The notes under the pieces are model-generated. The model saw nothing but the letters and a program-made list of their open reading frames with translations, did no database searches and was not told the DNA's origin. 64,000 nt of DNA from Massospora cicadina (lineage: Eukaryota; Entomophthoromycota; Entomophthoromycetes; Entomophthorales; Entomophthoraceae), in the NCBI GenBank assembly GCA_022478985.1, contig JAKSZP010013549.1, forward strand, positions 1 to 64,000, read 5' to 3'. Of the stretch, positions 23,880-34,750 are shown one piece after another (within the stretch, counting starts at the first letter, position 1; every line of letters starts with the position of its first letter). The position numbers and the translations under genes are program-made.

Positions 23880-24203
23880 ACACGTTATGGATTTATAAAA
23901 AACCAATTAATGGATCAAGTTCTAGTGATACTGAGAAGAGGTCTTTCACAATACAGTAGTACAGAGTCCTGTTTAGTATGCAAAAGCCAAACTGGCCCTA
24001 CTCATTACCCCAGCATTAAGTGTCTTACTTCAAAACCTTTTCCTTGGTTAGTATCGATGTTGTAGGCCCTCTAGCTTGAGCATCTAATGGCCGTTGGTTC
24101 CCTTGTGGCCGTTGATTATCTCATTAATGGATCGATGCCATATCCCCTTTGTCAGCTTCTTCCAAAGATACTTCCTTGTTTCTATACCAAATTGTATAAT
24201 CAC
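23880..24203 (+). pseudogene. Element K: integrase, 5' part
   Basis: CLVCKSQTGPTHYPS (23970-24015) is the end of the HHCC zinc finger and a SIDVVGPL-like start of the core follows at about 24045-24120 (VAVDYL, WIDAIPL in mixed frames). The gene stops at 24203 where solo LTR J begins. Confidence 0.78.
24199..24203 (+). other. Target site duplication of solo LTR J (left copy)
   Basis: ATCAC here is repeated exactly at 25066-25070, directly after the LTR. Confidence 0.85.
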
Positions 24204-25065
24204 TGTCATGGCTAGAAAATGACATAATCATGGGGAAAAATCCAAGGGACAAGGCTGCATATCAGGAAGCCAATAAGGTGAAGTTGGCTGGCCTCTCTAA
24301 CCTCAAGTATACCTTATATTAACGCTAGGTGGAGGCAAGGTACGCTCAGGTCAGTCCCAGGGATGCTAAAGAAGTTTGGCCCTGCATAACAGCAGGCGTG
24401 TTATTATGAGCCAGATTTTCATTACATAAAATGTTTCGCTTTGGTTTTTAGATGAATGGGGTCTCAAAACCCAGTCATTTTTTGAACTTTCCAGCTCAGG
24501 TCAGCACTTATACAATCAATTACCCTAGTTCAGCCAATTACCAAATACAGTGTATTGCCCAATAGAAGCGTGCTTCTATTGGTGCTCCTCAGCTTATACC
24601 CGCTTCCCTCAATTAATTTTTTGCCCAAAAACCCTTAAATTCCTCATTGTTGAGACCAATCTTTACCATTGGTTGACTTCTCCTCTAGTAATAAACCCTT
24701 CGCTAGTACACCACTTTTAATTAATGTTTTCTTAGACATTCCTGTGCGAAGACCCCTTCAAGGAGGTCTCTCATAACGTCAACCATTTACTTTTATCTAC
24801 TCAAAATTTATCTGCTCATACACCGTTGGGCCGTCCAGGTTCCCTCCAACATAGAGCGCCCATACATTACCTCTTCAAGCATCGTGTGTCCCCCTTTTGG
24901 TTAATTCTTCCACGGATAACTCTTCTCTACCTAAGTTATTCTAGCTCAAGCACCCTCTTCTGGGCTCTAGTAATTTTTGTACTATTGGCTAGTTCTCTGG
25001 CGTTGACCCAATGCGCTATGCACTACCACGCTGGGAACAGAAGAGTTATAGACACTCTCCTTACA
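24204..25065 (+). repeat. Solo LTR J, same family as the LTRs of element I
   Basis: An 862 bp sequence starting TGTCATGG and ending CTTACA is flanked on both sides by ATCAC and aligns over its length with the right LTR of I (8067-8958). No internal element sequence is attached. This is the classical product of LTR-LTR recombination. The frame at 24826-25245 runs from LTR into integrase and is not a gene. Confidence 0.88.
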
Positions 25066-25480
25066 ATCACCCAACATAAGTGTCATAACATAATCTTCTT
25101 GGACAATGGACAAAGTTTCTGGTCCTCACTGATGCAAGAATTAGCTAAATATATTTCAGATCCAATAGTGTTATTACCACCTCTATATCCTGCAACTAAT
25201 GGGATGATAGAGATAACTAACAACCCTTTTAGTATTTTCTTTTGAAATTGCCTCAACCAACCCTCTAAATTTGCCAAAATATTTACTATTTGAAATCAAG
25301 CCTAAAAAATAGTCAACACTAGATCTTCATAATGTCACCCTTCAAAGCTTTGTATGGAAGGAATTCTCAAATTTTCTTTAAAGTACAATATATGTTATAC
25401 CATCTAATGACTAAAACACCTGATTGTACTATTGTAGTTATTTATAATAAGATCATTCAGCCTTAGTCTTTGGCTTTAGA
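25066..25480 (+). pseudogene. Element K: integrase, 3' part
   Basis: The core resumes after J with IIFLDNGQSFWSSLMQEL (second catalytic Asp in LDNG, about 25095-25145) and LLPPLYPATNGMIEITNN, which carries the third catalytic residue (Glu in MIEIT). Then VTPFKALYGRNSQIFFK follows (about 25335-25385). The best preserved integrase core of the left half of the window. Confidence 0.88.
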
Positions 25481-25756
25481 TAACTTTTTGTTACCACCTA
25501 CAGAGAGAAATATCGGTTTCAACAACAAACACATCACCTTATATACATTTTAACCAGGTGATTTAACCCCTTTCACCATCACCATCCAGGAGAAAGAGAG
25601 AACAAATATCTTTGAATTTGTCAGGACAACAAAAGGTCATTTTAAAAGAAAAATGAGCATTTTATTTGTTAAGGTTACCCATGGTAATGTGTTAAATTAA
25701 GTACTTAGCTGACATTTATTGGCCCTTACTATTATGCTAAATCTGGTAGGGGGCGT
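25481..25756 (+). other. Element K: pol tail and purine tract
   Basis: The tail has no recognisable chromodomain. GGTAGGGGG (25745-25753) just before a TATCAG is a good polypurine tract, like the one before TGTCAG in element C. Confidence 0.5.
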
Positions 25757-26360
25757 TATCAGTATTTCATCCAGATCTGAAAATTTAATCACTTTTCAAT
25801 GGTGGAATTTTGAGCTCAATCTAGAGAAATTTTGCTTCTGATGTTAGGTTTAGAACCCTGATCCAAATGGATTGAATACCACAGTTGTTAGAACTTATTA
25901 TCAATTCTAAAATTCTTATAACTCTACTTCATAAAATTGTATGATGCTGCCAAAATAAAGGAAACAAATCAAATAAAAATCTTGTATCAGAAATACCTGG
26001 AGAATTTTCCTTAGAGTTAGTGTTATGCCTCTATAATATTACTTCTTTCAAACAAAGTTATTAATGTTCATGAGCAATATTTTCTAGTCGCCACTATTTT
26101 AGCTAAAATTTAAAGGTATCTGACTGAAAACATTTTTCTTCCTTAATTATCTATTTATTAAAAACTTTGCGTCAGGGTCATTGCGTGCCCTAAAAAAATC
26201 TTAGTTATTTATCACACTCATCCCATGAAACGCGTATGAATATAGTGGTCCCACTTCAATTTGTTTTTTGAGGACCTCTTTTTGGTATTTCACTTAGAGC
26301 TTTGTTCACGTTTTATCACTTTTGTTTGATTAAGATGTATAGGATTAGTTTTTTGTTTCA
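25757..26360 (+). repeat. Element K: probable 3' LTR
   Basis: The start (TATCAG after a G-run) is modelled on the LTR start of C. The end at TTTCA/CTCCT is placed where minus-strand integrase of D becomes readable again. There is no second copy in the window to confirm it. Confidence 0.4.
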
Positions 26361-26960
26361 CTCCTACCAGATCCATGAGCTTTTTACTACATATGTGATA
26401 AAGGTTTTTATATTACCCAACACCAAAAGTTGAGGGCATCCAAGTCTGATTAACACTGGACTATATATGATATTCTGACTGATCTGCAGTGTAACTTTTG
26501 ACTGCTGCTGTTTTGACCATTTTATAAAATGGTTGATTGCTATGATGAACTTCGTTCCACTAAAGGTTTTAGGCTGCAGTCCTATTATGTCAATGGATAC
26601 TTTGTGAAAGGGAGTTGTTGGTGAAATTGACTGATACTCAAATCGCTTCACTTGAGCTTGTAATTTTTACTGGGTATTTAGTTCCAACGCTTAGTGTAAT
26701 TCATTTGACATTGACTCTCAATAAGATTGGTCTTTATGGTAATCCAATGTCTTTAGAAAACGTCTATAACCAATATTTTTGTAGGTTTAATACAAGTTTC
26801 ATTTAATCATTGGGCCAGATTTAGGGGTACCACATCTCATTGGTCTTCTTTTAAAAGTATCTAATACTTTTCAGGTATCTTTAGAGAATCTTTTCTGTTA
26901 TCTTTTACTTCATCAATTCATCTGAACTTCTTGCAGCCCAATCCTGTCATACAGTCATTT
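26361..26960 (-). pseudogene. Element D: integrase
   Basis: The frame 26651-26364 (minus) reads FHKVSIDIIGLQPKTFSGTKFIIAINHFIKW, the first catalytic Asp being in SIDIIG, then GCPQLLVLGNIKTFIT, where the second Asp (usually SDNG) is lost. The domain breaks at about 26361, next to the probable LTR of K; the third catalytic residue is not found nearby. Confidence 0.8.
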
Positions 26961-27630
26961 GCTTTCATGTGCTTGTAGGTGGCAAACAGGTAGGTAAAAC
27001 AATCCGTTGGCTTTGAGGTTTTTGCTTCCTGACCTTTTGATGATCTTGGTCATACCCTTTTCTTTGAACCTCATAACTTGCAATTCTTCTGTCAGGATCT
27101 TCATATTAAGTTGCCAATGGAGTGATGCATGTTTATCGCCACTTTGAGATAAGTTCATACAATTAGGGCCAAAGGTGGTTTACTTTTTATATAAAAGCCT
27201 TGCACTCTATCTAAATTTTATTGTGTATTTTCTTTTCACTCTCAAAATTTTTAATTTTTTCATGAGATGGTATATCTTTTATTTATCCAGTCAGATACTA
27301 ATGCTCTAATTTCAATATTGCTGGAGTCCATATATGGGTAAAAGGTCTTGGTTAAGTCCAGGCAGGTGTAAATTAGTTTTTTCTAGCAATCTGGCTTTAG
27401 ATTCCTCAAAGACTCGCTCTTGTTAAAGGCCCCAACAAAACTTGGTTTCCTTATCTTCACAGTTATGTTAAGGGTGTGGCTAATTCTGAAAAGTGTGGGA
27501 TAAACTGTCAATAGTATTCTATCATTCCAAGTAAGAAATATGTTGTGCATACTTTGGGCTTGGTCCATAGCCAATATTGCTCACATCTTTCCTTCCGGTG
27601 GATTAAATTCTCTGAAAGTGATCTTGTTTT
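26961..27630 (-). pseudogene. Element D: RT end and RNase H
   Basis: Minus-strand remains: an RT thumb stretch (KM-stop-AILAM, about 27590-27560), a connecting FVGAFNKSESLRNLKP block (27440-27390), FYPYMDSSNIEIRALV (about 27345-27295, RNase H first strand) and KIIKRSGSKNLKANGL (about 27040-26995, RNase H end with ADGLS changed). Stops are frequent. Confidence 0.7.
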
Positions 27631-27680
27631 TTTTTTAATACTAGATGGTCCCAACCCAAGGGGGGGGATTCATCGATGTC
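27631..27680 (-). mobile_element. Short retroposed tail with target duplication (50 bp)
   Basis: On the minus strand the insert ends ACCATCTAGTATTAAAAAA and is flanked by the exact 12 bp duplication 27619-27630 / 27681-27692 (GTGATCTTGTTT on the plus strand). The 3' end equals two other inserts at 58058-58075 and 63103-63120. A 3' poly-A and long target duplication point to LINE-machinery retroposition. Removing it restores the reading frame of D. Confidence 0.8.
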
Positions 27681-27697
27681 GTGATCTTGTTTCTTGG

Positions 27698-28460
27698 TAT
27701 CATATAATTGCCATCTCAACTTTGGCAAAAAATGTTTTGGGTAAGAATAGATACAACTTACCAAATACCATCAGCCTTTTACAAGTCCAATCTATTAATA
27801 ATACTTTGTATAAAAATAAAGACTATATCAGTTAAAAGACCTTGGTCAATACTTAGTGGAACCCCACTAATTGGGGTAATACTTTTACAAATACCACATG
27901 GGCAATTAGCATGAGATTGGGCAGTCGGATTGCTCTGACCAGATGGTGGAATCCAGGGCATCCATTGGAGAGTCCTTCCCCGGCCATTTCTAGTTCCATA
28001 CAAGCACCTAAGTGGGGACCACTTCCTTTTATAGGCTTTGAAAAGTCCCCCAAGGTGCAATTACATTATTTAATAATGATTGTCTAAACTATATTAAATT
28101 GTTACCCCACGGGTTTGTCTTTCCTAAAATAACTTCACATCTTTTATCTCACCAAAGAGAACCAAATTTCCCAAGCTCCAATAAGTCAAATTTTTCATAT
28201 TCCCTAATTTGAACGTTACTAAGTTGTTCCAAATCTTAGCATTAAATTTTCTTCAACCCTCAATACTTGATATAGTTTAAATACTGAGCAGTAGTATCAA
28301 GAAGACTCACTTTTTGTTTCTTATCCCTCACCAAATAAAATACCTAAAAAACACAACTTTACCCCGATAATAAAAAGTACTCTTTTTATGCTTTAAGTGG
28401 TTTTTGTGGAAATATAGCTGCCATCAGCACCAGCGAGCCTAAAACTTGCTGGATTCCCAC
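27698..28460 (+). repeat. Element C: 5' LTR
   Basis: Begins TATCATATAATTGCC (TGTCAGACAATTGCC in the 3' copy) and ends GGATTCCCACA. Aligned with 49677-50417; long shared blocks include the AAAGAC..ATATCAGTTAAAAGAC stretch near 27820. Confidence 0.88.
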
Positions 28461-28464
28461 AAAA

Positions 28465-28483
28465 ATGGTGCTCACTACAGGGG
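28465..28483 (+). promoter_or_regulatory. Element C: tRNA primer binding site
   Basis: TGGTGCTCACTACAGGGGT lies 4 bases after the LTR. It starts with TGG, the complement of tRNA CCA. The identical 19-mer is the primer site of element A (39084-39102), and a changed version is found in F. The tRNA species was not identified. Confidence 0.85.
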
Positions 28484-28982
28484 TTATCCTGTAAACCACA
28501 AGTTGTCTACCAAAAAATGGAGGGCGCACCTGCTGGAAGTGTTGTTAGATGGGTGAAAATGGAGATGGGGCAGAATATGACCATATGGATAGACTCCCAA
28601 CTTTATCATTTAAAAGAGAAATTTGAATAATCCTAATATTAGAGTCTCACAGCCTTATTTAGCCTGAAGCTGAAGTTGTGAGAGACCTAACTCACGGTAT
28701 ATTAAACTTTGGCGATATTGCTTTAAAGAAAGAGTTTCTTCTGTAGAGGACCATCTTATATACCTCTATGAGACTTGAATCCTTCCTGGTGCCTATAGCC
28801 AGCTTACCTTTTGACTACCTATGTCCGCAAATTTGCCCATCCTGCATTGTTTCACATAATACCTATTAGCTGTCCATCATGAAGATCTGCATTGACACCT
28901 GGTAAGCCATGATGCTCTAAGATTAGCTTATGATAATTTATATAAACTGACATCTGAACAAATTGGACTGGCTAAATCTGGT
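28484..28982. other. Element C: leader between primer site and gag
   Basis: Untranslated leader with decayed N-terminal gag codons toward its end (a DALRLAYDNLYKLTSEQIG-like frame around 28905-28965). No further signal was seen. Confidence 0.45.
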
Positions 28983-30640
28983 GTGGAAGCAAACCGCAAA
29001 TTCATTATTCGTTTGCATGAGCAGCTCACCACCATGGATACAGGTGTAGTAAAGTCTGTAAAGGAGGCGATGAATATCTCTCATGATGCGTTAAACACTT
29101 TTTCTGCTAGCAACCGCTCTCTACTTGAGGTGTTTTCCAAGGAACTTGAAAAGCATGAAGAGCAAACTTGCTTGACCTCTTAGCACGTGTTCACCCCTCA
29201 ACAGGGGAGTAACAACGCGTGGATGTGGTGAGCGGCAATTAGCCCAATCCTTGTCACGCGTTGAAGAGCTTGAATGACATCTATTGCAAAAACCTTCTCG
29301 GGCTACCTCCACTTTAAAGGTCAATGTTTCACAACTGGAAAAAAGCTATCACAAAAAGCTTCTCTTGATAATACAAATATTTGGTCTGCAGAGTTAATGA
29401 ATGTGAAAAAGAAGCTCAAGGGGTCAAACTCTTACTTGAAGGGCCCGCTCTGTTGAAGGATGTGCATAGTCAGTTGACACAGGTTGAGCATAGCTATGAA
29501 CATATCAAGGGTGACGTACAATTCAAGGATCTCACCTATGTGACGATGAAGGGTGTAAGCAGATGAAAGAGGAGCTCAAAACATGCGTGGGGGTGGTGGA
29601 AGCTGATCAACAAAACCTTAGCTTTCTTGTGTCACATCTCCGTTTTGAAGTCAAGGCACTGGAGAGCCATGTTAAAGAACTGAAACTCACAAGCTGAGGA
29701 TGGAAGACCGATTTACTTTATGTGAATCCGCTTCCCAAAAGCCCATCACCGCCATGAAACCAGGCTTGAAGCTATCCAAGATTAGCTAGATTGACTCTCT
29801 CATTTCTTTGATCAATTGGACCTTCAACTCTGAAACAACGGGTACAGATTCTCCTAAAGTCCACACCCTTTCTGGGGTGACCATGTTTCATCCAAACCAA
29901 CTTTTAAGGACAAGTTATCCCCATCGAGGGCAGCATCGCTTCTTTTTATATGTTTACAAAGCTGTTATGGAAGGGGCGACTGACCGTCAGAAGGTCAAAC
30001 ATATCCTTTTTTGTTTGGGTCGCATAACCCAGGAGGTAATTATCTCCCATATGGATGCCCTTAACACCTGGTCCGAGATTAAGGAGGCCATCATTGACAA
30101 ATTTGACTCAAAACAAAGATTAAGCATACAGAAGCAAACGTTCATGAGTTTAGCATAAGAAAAGGAGAGTCAGTGGTTGCCTTTGGGGAATAGTTCTATA
30201 TTGAAGCGCAGACGTTGTTAACTTCTAAGATGCTGACCTTGGACGACGCTGTTGCCGCTATCTTGACTGGGTTGACATCTCACCCTCCTTTGACAATGCA
30301 CATCACTTACGTCTAATGCTATTTCTGCAATGTACATGATATAAAAAAGGCTCTACTAGATGTTGCTGACTTAACAAGCTTGAAGTTCCTCATGGAGTAG
30401 TATCCCAACCTCGCGTTCTTTCCATGAAAGATCAAAAGCAAGCCTTGGATCCTGGCCATTTAAGGTAAAAAGGAGACCTTTCAGATTATGGGTCCTGAGG
30501 AGCAAAAACCAAAAGCTAAGTGGCCTGAACTCCCCCGGTGTGCATAATGCAACAAGGTTGGGCACTATGAGGATTTGTGCTGGAAAAAGAAAGCTGACAC
30601 CGAGGAGTAGGAGCAGGGAAAAGAGATGTCAGCGTAGGGA
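28983..30640 (+). pseudogene. Element C: gag
   Basis: The N-terminal part (28983-29183) is helical and probably coiled coil. The capsid-like part (29808-30158) holds GATDRQKVKHILFCLG and WSEIKEAIIDKFDS, typical of the Gypsy retrotrans_gag domain. A CCHC zinc knuckle C-A-stop-C-N-K-V-G-H-Y-E-D-L-C is at 30539-30580, with one codon turned into TAA. Gag forms the particle shell and packs RNA. Several stops and frameshifts break it. Confidence 0.85.
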
Positions 30641-31300
30641 TAGGCACTAATCTTACTGACGAATATCATGTGCCTGACTCACTTACTCAAATTATGCCAT
30701 TACTTCTAGTTAAAAATACCCCCAGGGGTGAATCTAAGGGGGTTACAATGATGTTGGCTACTACATATTAGGAGTAAACCACTGAAGTGGAGATCCCTGA
30801 TCTTTTGAACGCTTGAGAGTAGAAGAGACCACCATACCTGACGATACATACCTCAGACAAGTTTTAGGGTGTCCCACGGTTATTGACACCGCCAGAGACG
30901 CTGATAGGCTCCTATGTAGCTTAACTCGCCCTCTCCAGCGAGGTCACACCATGAAGTCCATCCTAGAGATTTACCCTGATACTGCTTGCAAACTAACATC
31001 CACCTTCCGGCTCAAGGAGGTCTTAGCTCTGTTGCTTAACTTTGGAGGAACACTCACAAAGGTGGAAGTGGTCATTCAAAAAGTCCAGGTGATGGCCATC
31101 CTGGATACTGGCTCCCTGGTGAATATAATCTCCTCAAAGTTGATGAAAAAGATCAAGCTGGCGCCTGACTTGGAGTACAATCAAAAGTTTGGAACCACAG
31201 GCCTGAACAACACCCGCTCCATTGGGATATACTCTTCCCTTCCCATTTGTTTTGGGAAGTTTATTTTATCAGCCCCTCACAGTGTCCTTGGAAAATAACA
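30641..31300 (+). pseudogene. Element C: protease
   Basis: Frame 30813-31298 contains the retropepsin: VQVMAILDTGSLVNIISSKLMKK (DTGS intact, 31104-31115), followed by TTGLNNTRSIGIYSSLPICFGK. The same layout occurs in A and D. Retropepsin works as a dimer, cutting Gag-Pol. Confidence 0.88.
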
Positions 31301-31990
31301 CCTATGATATGCTCATAGGTACCCAACTTATGATTGAGTAGAAGGGAAAGATTAACATGAAGCAAGGTTTCCTCTTATTTCTCAATTATGAAGTCCCTTT
31401 AATTTTATCTAATAAAGATTCCAGCAAGAAAAAATACTCTAGCCTGGTTTAGCACCAGTTTTCCACTTTACCTTTAAATTATACAACCGCAGGAAGAAAC
31501 GAGAAATATTCCTGGTTCAGTGGATGCTAAGGACGGTATTCCATTTTATGCTGCAGACGAGGTAGTGATTAAGACGGGTGAACAATGAGTGTTTAACACA
31601 AAGATCACCCTCCAAATTCCATACCATTGTTTGTTGCACCTCGTAAGTATTGAGGGCGTTAGTCCCTTGGAGCCTCAGGTATTGCCTGGCCTTCTAGACC
31701 CAGCCTACCAGAGGCCTATTACTATTCTGTTGGGAAACTCACCGGCAATGAGATAGTTTTAAGAAAACACCAGGAGATCGGCAGAGGCTTGTTAGTCCAT
31801 GTGGAGGACATTGAACAAATACACTTCATTGGCTCTACGTTGGATGTGGGCCTGCCAACAGATAACCTGATATTTACCTTACCCAATGTCCATACCTTGG
31901 ATGAGCTGACCCCAGTTGAACTTGAAAAATTCACACTCTATTGGAAGAATTTAACAAAATATTCTACAAATTAGACAATGACAATGGCTA
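31301..31990 (+). pseudogene. Element C: dUTPase-like segment
   Basis: Between protease and RT, around 31540-31800, the translation (with two frameshifts) reads in order a TGEQ..F.TKITLQIP strand pair, LVSIEGVSPLEPQ, PGLLDPAYQRPITILLGNS and EIVLRKHQEIGRGLLV. The order and spacing copy the trimeric dUTPase fold; GLLDPAY corresponds to motif 3 (G-V-I-D-x-x-Y) with both key residues Asp and Tyr present. The assignment rests on pattern only. Whether it binds dUTP is unknown. Confidence 0.55.
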
Positions 31991-32713
31991 TATAAATTAC
32001 TGAAGCAACTCCATTGATGTGGGTGATGCCCATCCTATTTGGTCAAAACCTTACCGCAATTCAAAGGTGGAATAACAGCAAATGAAGACGGAACACAAGC
32101 AGTTACTATACGCGGGGTTACTAGTTCCTTCACAAAGCTCTTGGTCTTCTCCCCTTTGATTAATCAAAAAGAAGAACGGAGGCTATTGGATAATCATGGA
32201 CTACCACAAGTTAAATAACCTCTTTAAAAGGATATTTATCTTATCCCCCACATTGACAATGCCCTGGCCCAACTCTCTGTAACTAACTTCTTCCCTGCCA
32301 TGGACTTGGTTAGCAGCTATTGGCAAATGGACCTTTCCCCTGAATACCAGGAGAAATGTGCTCTCATTCGCAGTAAGGGTCTCTTCTAACCCTTTTGATT
32401 ACCCAAGGGTTGTGCAACGCACCTGCAACTTTCCAGCGCGTTATGGATCACATCTTTCAGGACCTGAAGTTAAGTTTTATCATCATCTATCATGATGACA
32501 TCACGATGTTCTCAAAAACCTTTAATGAGCATCTTGATCACCTGAAGGAGGTGTTTCAACGCTCACATGATTCAAATATCAAGGTAAAACCCTTAAAGTG
32601 TACTTTTTCCAAAGGAAATTGGAATTCCTTGGACACTCCATTTTTCAAGAGGGAATCCAACCCATACAGGATAAGTTCAAAGCGATTTCAAAAATGCCTC
32701 CCCCTAAAAATTT
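31991..32713 (+). pseudogene. Element C: reverse transcriptase
   Basis: Motifs: LIKKKNGGYWIIMDYHKLNN (mixed frames near 32165-32220), FPAMDLVSSYWQMDL (about 32290-32335), TQGLCNAPATFQRVMD, and the catalytic box YHDD (32488-32499) followed by FSKTFNEHLDHLKEVFQR. Both catalytic aspartates remain. Stops and a frameshift occur upstream. Confidence 0.9.
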
Positions 32714-33300
32714 ATGAAATATTCAGTAATTCTAAGGAAGAATGGGTATTATCATCAGTTCATCCCCAAGTTCACCCAACTCAGAAAACCCCTCATCCGC
32801 CTACTGGCTAAGAGCACCCCTTTCCACTTGGGTGCTGAACAGAAGGCTGCTTTTGAGACGTTGAAGCAACTGCCACAACTAAGTCCAATAATGAGGCATC
32901 CCAACTATGGAAACCCGTTTATCCTGTTTACAGATGCCTCAGACTACGCCGTTGGGGCAATCTTAGGCCAATTAGATGAAAATGGAATTGATCATCCGGT
33001 ATACTATTTCAGTAAGATGCTATCAAAGGCTGAACGCAACTACAGTGTAACAGAGAAGGAGTGCTTGTTGTTCTTTTAGCTGTAAAACACTACCGTCCTT
33101 TCCTGTATGGGACTACCTTCACTGTGGTTACAGACCACGCTTCATTAAAATGGCTACAGAACATGATGGATCCTACTGGTCAATTAGCTCGCTGGGCTCA
33201 AAAGCTCCAGCATTATGACATAGAAGATTGAACACCGTGCTGGAACCCGTCGCATAAATGTTAATGGGCTAAATTGACTGCTAGTCCTTCACTTGGATAA
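32714..33300 (+). pseudogene. Element C: RNase H
   Basis: NPFILFTDASDYAVGAILGQ (first catalytic Asp at 32933-32935) and YYFSKMLSKAERNYSVTEKE (Glu of the active site) are readable in frame 32714-33079. After a stop and frameshift the domain continues with TDHASLKWLQN and RWAQKLQHYD (33130-33215). Confidence 0.9.
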
Positions 33301-34059
33301 TAGCGAGGTGTAGAGATTATATGACCTCCTAATGACCCCCAATAACTGGGAGGATGAGGATGAGCCCATACAGAAAATTTTAGCCCAGCACTCCTGAACA
33401 CCAAAGTGGAGAGTGGAAAATTGTACAAGCAGGTGGTGGCAAAGTGACTACCTTACCCGTGGCCCTCAGAATGTGTACCTGCTATCCTGGAAGCTCACTC
33501 CACCCTAGGACATGAAGGAGTTAAGAAAACCTATGAGTAGATTAAGGATTGGTACTTTTAGAAGGAATTATGGAGACTATTTTCAAAGTCTTGGATGCCT
33601 GCCTTACGTTTAAGAAGCAATCCAGTTTCAAGACTAGATATCAATATCAACCAACTACCCCTCAGCAAACGTTACACACCATCAGCCTGTACGTAGTAGG
33701 TCCCCTCCATCAGACTACTGGTGGAACAAATTTATCCTATTGGACATTGACCACTTTACTAAGTGGGTTAAAGCCGTGGCTCTTCATGCCCATTTATCCA
33801 AGGCCACAGCCATCTTTTTACATCAAGATATATCACTCGCCATAACTGTTCCAAAGTACCCCTTTGTAAAAAAGTAAGAACTTCACCTCCAGTTTAGTCA
33901 AAATCTTGGATATCTCTAAGGGAGCCAAACAACTTTTTCTTGGCTCCATATAATCCCTCTGCCAATGGTAGCGTGGAGAGATCAAATGGAACCTTGGTTT
34001 CCATTCTATGAAAAAATTTCCTCCTCTGATCCACTTCACTGGTATCTATTCCTCCCCAG
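33301..34059 (+). pseudogene. Element C: integrase, 5' part
   Basis: Zinc-finger remains AHSTLGHEGVKKTYE (about 33497-33540) and C-L-T-F-K-K (33605), then a core start with ISLYVVGPLHQTTGG (about 33680-33725; the usual Asp of 'DVVGP' is Tyr here). The reading continues to 34059 and breaks at the 5' LTR of B with CCCAG as target site. It resumes at 49206. Confidence 0.82.
34055..34059 (+). other. Target site duplication of element B (left copy)
   Basis: CCCAG here and CCCAG at 49206-49210 flank the two LTRs of B exactly. Counting the duplication once, the integrase frame of C continues across the junction. Confidence 0.92.
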
Positions 34060-34715
34060 TGTAACAGATCAGGAGGCATTTGATCCGTACATTGCTTTGG
34101 ATCAGATGGCGTTTGATCTGAATGTGGCTTTAATCCAGAGGTCCTCAAACTCAGGGAGGTCAGAGCTAGTGAAATCCAACACCTTAAATCTGAAATGCAT
34201 CCATGGAATAACGTTGGGCTTATGCACAGCGTGGATGATGATCTGGTGGGATTTGGAGTCTTTGCAAGCGATGTGCTGGACAGGGTTTGAGAGAGACTAG
34301 CATAGGAGTGAGCTTATTCAATATTGTAAAGTGCTACTTATTGGAGGATGTTGCGGCTCTTGAAGGGCAGTTGCGTCTTCTACAAAATAACAGAAAATCA
34401 AAATAAAAACGATTGCTTGCTAATAAGAAATATTATTTTAATTAAAAATTGTTAAAAAAAATTGGATCGGAAACATGAGCACAACCAGTGAGCTTGGCAT
34501 GGCGTTGGCATCATTCTCAACCTTTTCCTAGTCCCAGACCCTGCTGTTGATGTGCAGCGTCATGGGAACAGTCATGCGGGAATATGTGGCAATGACAAGG
34601 CATGTTGGAAGGGTTTGGGGATAGGCTTCAGCAGACCTGTCCTCAACATTATCAGTAACATGGCTCTTACAGCCCAATTTGTTCATTGCATATTGGCACA
34701 AACCCGCCTGTTACA
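34060..34715 (+). repeat. Element B: 5' LTR
   Basis: Starts TGTAACAGATC and ends CTGTTACA. Aligns along its length with 48552-49205; for example the GGATTTGGAGTCTTTGCAAG and AATAACAGAAAATCAAA blocks are shared. Confidence 0.93.
34369..34378 (+). promoter_or_regulatory. Element B: candidate self-primer sequence near transcript start
   Basis: AGTTGCGTCT can pair over all ten bases (one G-U pair) with AGATGCAACT just behind the LTR. In the matching spot of the 3' LTR a TATATATT box lies 34 bases upstream (48826-48833), so this may be the 5' end of the RNA. This is an inference. Confidence 0.45.
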
Positions 34716-34717
34716 TT

Positions 34718-34727
34718 AGATGCAACT
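34718..34727 (+). promoter_or_regulatory. Element B: candidate self-priming binding site
   Basis: AGATGCAACT starts 3 bases after the LTR end, where a primer site is expected, and is complementary to 34369-34378. Tf1-type chromoviruses are known to prime reverse transcription with the folded-back 5' end of their own RNA. Confidence 0.45.
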
Positions 34728-34750
34728 CAAATACATTTTTTGTCAGTTTT

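Larger units (their letters stand above)
20342..26360 (+). mobile_element. Element K: Ty3/Gypsy element, plus strand
   Basis: Protease, RT, RNase H and integrase are readable in order on the plus strand from about 21470 to 25480, followed by a purine-rich tract and a probable 3' LTR (25757-26360). The integrase is split by solo LTR J. The 5' LTR was not found; H lies directly upstream and may have disrupted it. On the right, minus-strand integrase of D resumes, so K probably sits inside D. Confidence 0.75.

Noticed and set aside
33894..34300. Overlapping ORFs at the left edge of B
   Set aside because: They cross from integrase of C into the LTR of B and have no domain.
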